Positions 1-6,799 of a stretch of DNA of 7,253 bases are shown piece by piece (within the stretch, counting starts at the first letter, position 1; every line of letters begins with the position of its first letter). Both the position numbers and the translations under genes were made by a program. The DNA comes from an uncultured Collinsella sp. (GTDB lineage: Bacteria > Actinomycetota > Coriobacteriia > Coriobacteriales > Coriobacteriaceae). The DNA lies in NCBI GenBank assembly GCA_902465115.1, contig CABQMC010000078.1:1-7253 (forward strand), in the 5' to 3' direction. The notes beneath the pieces are model-generated. The model did not search any database, was not told where the DNA came from, and worked only from the letters and a program-made list of their open reading frames with translations.

Positions 1-98
1 TCATCTACGGTAAGTTCGGTGGCAACGAGGTCAAGGTCGACGGCGAGAAGTATCTGCTGATGCGCGCCGACGACATCTACGCCGTCGTCGAGGCCTAG
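1..98 (+). CDS. groES: Co-chaperonin GroES, C-terminal end (partial)
   Basis: This is the last 31 codons of the 10-kDa GroES co-chaperonin, read in frame from position 3 to the TAG at 96-98; the rest lies upstream of the window. GroES caps the GroEL barrel with a heptameric lid and creates the closed folding chamber in the cytoplasm. The visible tail has the family's typical ending, with IYGKFGGNEVKVDGEKYLL followed by MRADDIYAVVEA; the acidic stretch before the final strand is what GroES proteins normally show. groEL follows 96 nt downstream on the same strand, the usual groESL operon order. The promoter and any heat-shock operator such as CIRCE would lie upstream and cannot be judged here. 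The identification is secure despite the truncation. Confidence 0.95.
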   Translation, partial: IYGKFGGNEVKVDGEKYLLMRADDIYAVVEA

Positions 99-116
99 TC
101 TCGTCAGAATCTCTGA

Positions 117-1832
<1,716 letters not shown>

Positions 1833-1979
1833 GGCCGACAAGGTCTAGAACTCCCACCGGGAATCCGGGGGCGTGACGGGGGCTTCTCTCCGGAACGTCC
1901 TCGGATCCCCTGCGTTTACGGCCTTGAGGTCGGCGTGGGCGGAGATCGTGGCTGATGGGGATACGTGTCCCGGTCGCTG

Positions 1980-2000
1980 TTTCGCGGCTTTGCCGCGAAA
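1980..2000 (+). terminator. Perfect 9-bp hairpin, possible groESL terminator
   Basis: TTTCGCGGC (1980-1988) and GCCGCGAAA (1992-2000) are perfect inverted copies around a TTT loop. The sequence after the stem (GGCGCGCTACTTTGG) has no real T-tract, so a standard intrinsic terminator is not shown. It could be a tract-less terminator, an RNA-stability hairpin, or part of a dispersed repeat. It lies about 147 nt after the groEL stop codon. Confidence 0.4.
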
Positions 2001-2019
2001 GGCGCGCTACTTTGGGATG

Positions 2020-2057
2020 GGTGGGGAACGTGGTAGTTGCGGCAACTAGTCCCCGCC
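2020..2057 (+). terminator. Two-tier hairpin, possible groESL terminator
   Basis: The outer arms GGTGGGGA (2020-2027) and TCCCCGCC (2050-2057) pair over 8 bp with one G-U. Inside them, TAGTTG (2034-2039) and CAACTA (2043-2048) form a perfect 6-bp stem with a CGG loop. The AT-rich stretch ATAAATTA follows, with few consecutive T residues. It lies just upstream of the riboswitch promoter, so it is well placed to block read-through from groESL. The function is inferred. Confidence 0.45.
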
Positions 2058-2077
2058 ATAAATTACCCTTGGCATGC

Positions 2078-2105
2078 TTGCGCGAAAGCCTGCTCGTGCT
2101 ACACT
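2078..2105 (+). promoter_or_regulatory. Promoter for the riboflavin-uptake operon
   Basis: TTGCGC (2078-2083) serves as a weak -35 box and TACACT (2100-2105) as the -10 box, separated by 16 nt. The -10 is preceded by TGC (2097-2099), making an extended -10 (TGnTACACT). Transcription would start near 2112, which coincides with the first bases of the riboswitch P1 stem. That agreement in position is the main support, because the -35 match is only three of six. Confidence 0.6.
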
Positions 2106-2111
2106 TGCAAT

Positions 2112-2299
2112 TGCTGTTTCAGGGCGGGGTGAAATTCCCCACTGGCGGTAAATCGGGCGGTGCCAAAGGGGTGCCGTGGCGCAGGCGAGGCGTCTGCGAC
2201 CGAGCCGATGAGTCCGCGACCCGTGTGTGCGTTGGTTCGCATGTCGGCTGAACTGGTGAGATCCCAGTACCAACGGTTAGAGTCCGGATGAAAGAGGCA
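2112..2299 (+). ncRNA. FMN riboswitch (RFN element)
   Basis: The FMN-sensing aptamer is recognised from its conserved blocks. These are AGGGCGGGGTGAAATTCCCC (2121-2140) and TGGCGGTA (2143-2150), then AGTCCGCGACCCG (2211-2223), CTGGTGAGATCCCAG (2253-2267) and AGTCCGGATG (2281-2290). P1 closes by TTTC (2117-2120) with GAAA (2290-2293) and, further out, TGC (2112-2114) with GCA (2297-2299). P2 is GGGG/CCCC (2126-2129, 2137-2140). The variable P3 region is large and can branch: base 2152-2156/2205-2209, one hairpin at 2157-2177 and another at 2180-2198. The P1 3' strand contains GAGG (2294-2297) and abuts AGGTGA (2299-2304), the ribU ribosome binding site. Only nine bases separate P1 from the start codon, leaving no room for a terminator. 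FMN binding therefore most likely blocks translation initiation. Confidence 0.96.
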
Positions 2300-2308
2300 G
2301 GTGATCTT

Positions 2309-2899
2309 ATGTCTGAACAGTCGCAGCATATCCATTTTGAGAACACGAATAGGTGGAGCACCAAACAGCTCGTTACCATGGCGTTGATGTGCGCCTTGGG
2401 CGCCCTGTTTATGTACGTGCAGCTGCCCATCCTTCCTTCGGCGCCGTTTTTGACGTATGACCCGTCGCTGGTGCCGGCGATGGTGTGCGGGTTTGCGTAC
2501 GGTCCCGGTGCCGGTACTGCTGTTGCCGCCATGGCGATCGTTATCCATGCGCTCACCACGGGTGACTGGGTCGGCGCGCTTATGAACTTGGTCGCTACGC
2601 TGGGCTTTATTCTGCCCGCGGCGATCGTCTACCAAAAGATGCACACCTACAAGGGTGCCGTGATTGGTCTGGTGCTCGGCGTCATTGCCGCTACGGCGCT
2701 GTCCATGGTTGCGAACCTGACCATCGGCGTTTGGTTCTGGTATGGCTCGGTCGATGTGATCGCCCCGCTCATGATTCCTGCCGTGCTGCCGTTCAACCTT
2801 ATCAAGACCGTGCTTAATTCGGTATTGACGCTTGCGGTGTACAAGGCGGTCTCCAACCTCATCACGCCTAAAAAGGACCAGGTCAAAGGCCGCGCATGA
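2309..2899 (+). CDS. ribU: RibU-type riboflavin ECF transporter S component
   Basis: This 196-residue membrane protein is the substrate-binding (S) subunit of an energy-coupling factor importer, predicted to bind riboflavin. About six hydrophobic segments are visible, the first near residues 21-37. It carries an AxxxA motif (A25, A29), which in S components packs against EcfT. FLTYDPSLVPAM (47-58) and the late PFNLIKTVLNSVLTLAVYK resemble the RibU family. The upstream FMN riboswitch is the strongest evidence for the substrate. I chose ATG 2309. The in-frame ATG at 2288 lies inside the riboswitch P1 region and would add seven non-conserved residues, whereas 2309 follows AGGTGA (2299-2304). The stop codon overlaps the next gene in an ATGA arrangement, so translation of the pair is probably coupled. 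Confidence 0.88.
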   Translation: MSEQSQHIHFENTNRWSTKQLVTMALMCALGALFMYVQLPILPSAPFLTYDPSLVPAMVCGFAYGPGAGTAVAAMAIVIHALTTGDWVGALMNLVATLGFILPAAIVYQKMHTYKGAVIGLVLGVIAATALSMVANLTIGVWFWYGSVDVIAPLMIPAVLPFNLIKTVLNSVLTLAVYKAVSNLITPKKDQVKGRA

Positions 2900-4800
2900 T
2901 TGAGTGTCGGGGCGTTTCCTTTAGCTATGACGGTGCCGTACCGGCGCTCGACGGCGTCGATCTGAATATCGAGGACGGCGAGTTTTTCTGCATCCTCGGT
3001 GGTAATGGGTCGGGCAAGTCGACGTTTGCCAAGCATCTGAATGCACTGCTGCAGCCCGACGCGGGCACGGTACGCATCAACGGCATGGATGCGTCCGACC
3101 CCGAGCTGGTCTACGACATTCGTTCGACCGCGGGCATGGTGTTCCAGAATCCCGATGATCAGCTGGTGGCAACGCTTGTCGAAGATGACGTTGCGTTCGG
3201 TCCCGAAAACCTTGGCGTGCCATCGGCGCAAATTGCGCAGCGCGTACGCGAGGCGCTGAAGGGCGTGGGCCTGGTGGGCTTTGAGCACCACGAGACCCAT
3301 GCGCTTTCGGGTGGTCAAAAGCAACGCGTGGCGCTTGCCGGCGTGCTCGCCATGGAGCCGCGCGTTCTCATTTTGGATGAGGCCTCCTCGATGCTCGATC
3401 CGCGCGGGCGCAAGGGCCTTATGAAGGCCTGTCACGCGCTGCACGAACGCGGCATGACCATCGTGATGATTACGCACTTTATGGAAGAGGCCGCTGAGGC
3501 CGATCGCGTTGCTGTCTTCCAAGCGGGCCGCGTTGCCATGTTGGGCACGCCCGAGGAGATCTTGACGCAGGCGGACGAACTCGCGCAGCTCAACCTTGAT
3601 ATGCCGGAGTCGTGCCGTTTGGGCATGGCGCTTCGTACGAAGGGCGTGCCCGTTCACGCGCAGGTGCGTGAGGCGGATATGGTCGCCGAGATTGCGCAGG
3701 CTTATGCCGAGCGAAGTGGGGCAGGCATCGCGGGGCAGTCTTCCGTATCCCAGTCGGAAATCGCTGACGGCACTGTTCCGGTAGACAACGAGGGCAACGC
3801 GTCGGAGCCCGTCATCGAGCTATCCCATGTTTCGTATAGTTATTCGCTCAGTCCGCGCGAGCGCCGCCGCTGGTATAAGCGCTCAGCCACTGCGGGCAAA
3901 TCGGGCAAACAGGCTCTCTGGGGAAACGACCCAAGCAGCCCGTGGGCGCTGCGCGATGTATCGCTGACAGTGCGTCGCGGCGAGTTCCTGGGGCTAGCAG
4001 GCCATACCGGCTCGGGTAAATCGACGCTGGTCCAGCATCTCAACGGGCTGATCCGTCCGCAGGAGGGAAGCATTTGCGCGCTGGGGCTCGACCTATCAAA
4101 CAAGAAAGACGCCGCTGCGGTTAAGGCCAAGGTCGGCGTGGTGTTTCAGTATCCTGAGCGTCAGCTGTTTGCCGAAACCGTGGCGCAGGACGTGGCGTTT
4201 GGTCCGCACAACCTTGGCTTGCCGCAAAATGAAGTCGACCGTCGTGTCGAGTCATCGCTCTCGCGCGTAGGCCTCGATCTTTCCACGGTCGGCGACAAGA
4301 GTCCCTTTGAGCTTTCGGGCGGTCAGCAACGGCGTGTGGTATTCGCCGGCGTGCTCGCCATGGAGCCCGAAGTCCTGGTGCTCGATGAGCCCATGGCGGG
4401 GCTCGATCCGGCTGCGCGCAGGGATTTCCTAGGGCTCATCGATCGACTTCACCGCGATGCCCTGACCGTTGTCATGGTTTCGCACAGCATGGATGACCTG
4501 GCCAATTGCTGTGACCGCATCGTCGTAATGAATGAAGGCGCGGTGTTTGCCGAGGGAACCCCCGCGCAGGTGTTTGCGCATGCCGATGAGCTCAAGTCGA
4601 TCGGCTTGGGCGTTCCCGCCGCCCAGCGTATGGCGCTGGCGCTTACGGAGGCGGGCGTACCGCTGCGTCGCGGCGGGCTCCATACGGTTGAGTCGTTGGC
4701 CGACGAGTTGGCAAATTTGCTGATCGGTCGCTCAGACGGTTCTTCTAACGTCTCGGACATTGCTAAATCCAAGACGGTCGCGCGAGAGGAGGGCTGCTGA
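2896..4800 (+). CDS. ecfA: Fused ECF transporter ATPase, EcfA1-EcfA2 in one chain
   Basis: This 634-residue cytoplasmic protein joins the two ATPases that power an ECF importer. The first domain (about 1-255) has Walker A GGNGSGKST (35-43), Q84, signature LSGGQKQR (137-144), Walker B ending at D161-E162, and switch H194. Its DEASSMLDP is the EcfA1 style. The second domain (about 305-600) has Walker A GHTGSGKST (369-377), Q418, LSGGQQRR (473-480), D497-E498 in DEPMAGLDP (EcfA2 style), and H530. Both catalytic glutamates are present, so both sites should be active. Each domain is followed by the EcfA-type tail (LNLDMP, IGLGVP). A polar linker spans 274-304. The second domain has about 29 extra residues (318-348) between its A-loop Tyr and ALRDVSL, rich in Arg and Lys. 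It overlaps ribU by 4 nt and ecfT by 1 nt, indicating one complex. Confidence 0.93.
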   Translation: MIECRGVSFSYDGAVPALDGVDLNIEDGEFFCILGGNGSGKSTFAKHLNALLQPDAGTVRINGMDASDPELVYDIRSTAGMVFQNPDDQLVATLVEDDVAFGPENLGVPSAQIAQRVREALKGVGLVGFEHHETHALSGGQKQRVALAGVLAMEPRVLILDEASSMLDPRGRKGLMKACHALHERGMTIVMITHFMEEAAEADRVAVFQAGRVAMLGTPEEILTQADELAQLNLDMPESCRLGMALRTKGVPVHAQVREADMVAEIAQAYAERSGAGIAGQSSVSQSEIADGTVPVDNEGNASEPVIELSHVSYSYSLSPRERRRWYKRSATAGKSGKQALWGNDPSSPWALRDVSLTVRRGEFLGLAGHTGSGKSTLVQHLNGLIRPQEGSICALGLDLSNKKDAAAVKAKVGVVFQYPERQLFAETVAQDVAFGPHNLGLPQNEVDRRVESSLSRVGLDLSTVGDKSPFELSGGQQRRVVFAGVLAMEPEVLVLDEPMAGLDPAARRDFLGLIDRLHRDALTVVMVSHSMDDLANCCDRIVVMNEGAVFAEGTPAQVFAHADELKSIGLGVPAAQRMALALTEAGVPLRRGGLHTVESLADELANLLIGRSDGSSNVSDIAKSKTVAREEGC

Positions 4801-5600
4801 TGGAGGCGTTTTCGTTTGGCAGCTACTATCCCGGCGATAGTGCGATCCACCGCCTGGACCCGCGAACTAAGTTGCTCTTGGGCTTTGTGTTTCTGATCAC
4901 GACGCTCACGGTCAGCAGCTTCCGCGGACTGGCCCCGGTCGCAATCTTCGTTGTCCTGATCCATACCGTGTCCCGGGTGCCGTTGCGCCGAGTCCTATCA
5001 TCGATGGCACCGCTGCTGGCAATCGTCGTCGTGGTCGCGGTGCTCAACTTGTTTACCGATCAGAGTGGGCGCATCCTGTGTCAGCTCGGCTTTCTGCAGA
5101 TAAGCGAGGGCTCACTGCGTTCTGCCGCCTTTATGGCGTGCCGCCTGACGTTGATGATGGCCGGCATGAGCGCCATTACACTCACCACGCCGACGCTCGA
5201 CCTCACCGCGGGCTTTGAGCGCCTGCTCGCGCCGTTTGCGCGTGTGGGACTTCCTGCGCACGAGCTCGGCATGATCATGGGTATCGCGCTACGCTTTATG
5301 CCGCAGTTTGCCACTGAGATGAAGCAGACGGCCGATGCACAGGCAAGCCGCGGCGCGCGCGTGACGGGCGGTCCGCTCGGCGGCGTGCGCATGCTCGGCA
5401 GTGTGGCGATTCCGCTGTTCACGGGCGTGTTCCGCCATGCCGAGATGCTGTCTGCTGCCATGGATGCACGCTGCTATCACGGCGAGCAGGGCCGCACGCG
5501 CCTGCATGCGCTTGCATTTGGCCGCGGCGACGCGTTGGCGGCGGTGGTGACGGCGTTGCTGCTCATCTGCGTCATCGTCATCAATCTTCAACTTGTTTAG
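4800..5600 (+). CDS. ecfT: ECF transporter transmembrane coupling subunit EcfT
   Basis: EcfT is the membrane scaffold that links the S component to the ATPases. The 266-residue protein begins with the family motif YYPGDSAIHRLDPRTKLL (9-26). Hydrophobic segments follow at about 25-41, 44-58, 67-85 and 109-129, with another at the C-terminus (245-266). The two coupling motifs that contact the ATPases are A-S-R-G (182-185) and A-R-C (223-225); the second has Cys where Gly is common, followed by YHGEQGRTR as in many EcfT proteins. The start is set by a TGATG overlap with the ATPase stop codon and a GAGGAGG-like ribosome binding site inside the end of that gene. It completes the ribU-ecfA-ecfT importer. 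Confidence 0.92.
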   Translation: MEAFSFGSYYPGDSAIHRLDPRTKLLLGFVFLITTLTVSSFRGLAPVAIFVVLIHTVSRVPLRRVLSSMAPLLAIVVVVAVLNLFTDQSGRILCQLGFLQISEGSLRSAAFMACRLTLMMAGMSAITLTTPTLDLTAGFERLLAPFARVGLPAHELGMIMGIALRFMPQFATEMKQTADAQASRGARVTGGPLGGVRMLGSVAIPLFTGVFRHAEMLSAAMDARCYHGEQGRTRLHALAFGRGDALAAVVTALLLICVIVINLQLV

Positions 5601-5630
5601 GCGCGATTCGAGCGCAGGAAAGGGGCCCCT

Positions 5631-6077
5631 ATGACCGACAACGATCGCACGGCGCAGCTTGAGCGCGCCTGTTCGTATCTCAGGCGCATTCCGGCGTGGT
5701 ATCTGGCCACGACCGATGCAAGCGACGGGCATCAGCCTCGCGTGAGGCCGTTTTCGTTTGCCATGGTCGATGACGGTAAGTTGTGGTTTTGCACGTCGCG
5801 CGACAAGGATGTGTGGGCCGAGCTCAGCGCGAATCCCAAGTTTGAGCTCTCGGGCTGGAAGCCGGGGGAATGTTGGATCGTGTTGACCGGCGAGGCCGCA
5901 CTTGAGGACGACGCAGTTGCGAGCGACAAGGTGCGCCAAGCGGGCTTTAAGCACATGGTGGGCATTGGCGAGCAACACGATAGTGCCAACGACGGCCGCC
6001 TTGCATTCTTCTCGGTCCGCAACATCGCCGCACGGTTCTGCGATATCGACGGCAGCGAAGAGCGCCTCGAGCTCTAA
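5631..6077 (+). CDS. PNPOx-like (split-barrel) flavin-binding protein, first copy
   Basis: This 148-residue soluble protein resembles the short pyridoxamine 5'-phosphate oxidase-like family (NimA/NimC-type split barrels), whose members usually bind FMN as a dimer. Recognisable blocks are PAWYLAT (21-27), VRPFSF (38-43), GKLWF (49-53) and KDVW (59-62), then GWKPGECW and FFSV further on. No specific reaction can be assigned; many relatives are reductases or have unknown function, so true PNP oxidase activity should not be assumed. It begins 30 nt after ecfT behind an AGGAAAGG ribosome binding site (5616-5623), partly covered by the palindrome AGGGGCCCCT (5621-5630). Its position suggests co-transcription with the riboflavin importer. 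It is a clear paralogue of the next gene. Confidence 0.82.
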   Translation: MTDNDRTAQLERACSYLRRIPAWYLATTDASDGHQPRVRPFSFAMVDDGKLWFCTSRDKDVWAELSANPKFELSGWKPGECWIVLTGEAALEDDAVASDKVRQAGFKHMVGIGEQHDSANDGRLAFFSVRNIAARFCDIDGSEERLEL

Positions 6078-6131
6078 TTTCCCAAATTGGCTACCCATTC
6101 CAAAAAGACTGGTCAGGCGTCAGGAGGACAC

Positions 6132-6542
6132 ATGGACGGATTGAATACGGTGTTGGAGTATCTGACGTCGGTGCCGGCGTGGTATCTGGCGACGAGCGTG
6201 GACGGGCAGCCGCATGTGCGTCCGTTTTCGTTTGCGCAGATCCAGGGCGGCAAGCTGTGGTTTGTGACGGCGCGCACCAAGGATGTGTGGCAGGAGCTGC
6301 TGCAAAACCAACGCTTTGAGGCCACGAGTTGGTGGCCGGGCCATGGCTGGCTTATCTTGCGCGGGCGTGCCGGCTTGGATGACCGGGCTTTAGACGAAAT
6401 GCGCGAAGCCGGGTGGAAGCATCTAGAGCACCTGGGCGAGCACTATGAGGGGCCTAACGACCCCACGCTCGTCTTCTTTAGCGTCGAGGATCCCGAGGCT
6501 TTTATCTGCAATCACGACGAATGGGTGCCGGTCGAGCTCTAG
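6132..6542 (+). CDS. PNPOx-like (split-barrel) flavin-binding protein, second copy
   Basis: This 136-residue protein is of the same family as its upstream neighbour, with which it shares, by eye, a little under half its residues. PAWYLAT (15-21), VRPFSF (29-34), GKLWF (40-44) and KDVW (50-53) are shared, and so are the W-PG-W, GE, ND and FFSV positions that follow. Main differences are a shorter N-terminus, loss of about three residues after PAWYLAT, and a Trp-rich SWWPGHGW segment. The start at 6132 follows AGGAGG (6122-6127) with a 4-nt gap. An in-frame TTG at 6087 would add 15 residues not matched in the sister protein, so I reject it. The 54-nt gap from the first copy and the hairpin after it suggest it is the last gene of the operon. 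The substrate is unknown; FMN binding is inferred from the fold. Confidence 0.82.
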   Translation: MDGLNTVLEYLTSVPAWYLATSVDGQPHVRPFSFAQIQGGKLWFVTARTKDVWQELLQNQRFEATSWWPGHGWLILRGRAGLDDRALDEMREAGWKHLEHLGEHYEGPNDPTLVFFSVEDPEAFICNHDEWVPVEL

Positions 6543-6577
6543 CCAGCTGGCTCATCCTAACAACTTGGTTTTCGCAT

Positions 6578-6635
6578 GGGCGGGCCCCGTATTGCCCGGC
6601 GCCGTTAGGAGCGCTGGTCAATACGGGGCCCGCTC
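6578..6635 (+). terminator. Very long GC-rich hairpin, probable operon terminator
   Basis: GCGGGCCCCGTATTG (6580-6594) and CAATACGGGGCCCGC (6619-6633) are a perfect 15-bp inverted repeat, extendable by a G-C and a G-U pair. The 24-nt interior holds a second stem, CCGGCGC (6596-6602) with GCGCTGG (6611-6617), closing an 8-nt loop. CTCCATTTGTCAATTCCTT follows, moderately T-rich but not a clean tract. Lying between convergent needs (operon end and argC start), termination is the simplest reading. A mobile repeat is the alternative. Confidence 0.65.
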
Positions 6636-6677
6636 CATTTGTCAATTCCTTCAAGCGAATGTGTCGGGAATGTTTCA
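6636..6677. other. Spacer with nothing recognised
   Basis: This short stretch between the hairpin and the argC control region is mildly AT-rich, and I see no gene or motif in it. Confidence 0.4.
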
Positions 6678-6730
6678 ATGCATGAATATACAAGCCATTT
6701 ACGTGTTCATGCATCTTTTGGTGCTAAAGT
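6678..6730 (+). promoter_or_regulatory. argC promoter with operator-like inverted repeat
   Basis: ATGCATGAA (6678-6686) and TTCATGCAT (6706-6714) are perfect 9-bp inverted copies separated by 19 nt. Just downstream, TGC plus TAAAGT (6722-6730) makes an extended -10, which would place the transcription start near 6737 and the repeat over the -35 region. No good -35 is visible at normal spacing. A repressor site, plausibly for the arginine regulator ArgR, fits the location; half-sites containing TGCAT or TGAAT are familiar from ARG boxes. The regulator's identity is inferred. Confidence 0.5.
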
Positions 6731-6799
6731 TTCAACCCACCTCATAACGACCGCTGCGAAATGCGCATCGGTGCATAAATCGCAGACAAGGAGTCTGAT

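Larger units (their letters stand above)
1833..2077. other. Non-coding spacer between groEL and the riboswitch promoter
   Basis: No credible gene is visible in this stretch. An open frame at 1955-2251 is not supported, because it runs into the conserved riboswitch. Near the groEL end, a weak stem can form between 1863-1871 and 1898-1906 (nine pairs, two of them G-U, long loop). Two stronger inverted repeats at 1980-2000 and 2020-2057 are listed separately. There is no classical hairpin with a T-tract just after groEL. Confidence 0.6.

Noticed and set aside
1955..2251. A 98-codon + strand open frame upstream of ribU
   Set aside because: It runs through both hairpins, the promoter and most of the FMN aptamer, has no convincing ribosome binding site, and its product is not recognisable.
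2647..3657. A 336-codon open frame on the - strand across ribU and ecfA
   Set aside because: It is in register with the ecfA codons over most of its length and is explained by high-GC codon bias; the sense strand holds two well-supported genes.
5289..6098. A 269-codon open frame on the - strand across ecfT and the first PNPOx-like gene
   Set aside because: It crosses two supported sense genes and their boundary, and its His/Arg/Ala-rich product shows no family features.
6541..6552. Perfect 12-bp palindrome AGCCAGCTGGCT at the stop codon of the second PNPOx-like gene
   Set aside because: It has no loop and no T-tract, and in GC-rich DNA a palindrome of this size alone is weak evidence; the nearby 6578-6635 hairpin is the better terminator candidate.
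6682..6747. A possible 21-residue leader peptide upstream of argC
   Set aside because: It has no ribosome binding site, has no run of arginine codons, and starts upstream of the presumed transcription start near 6737.
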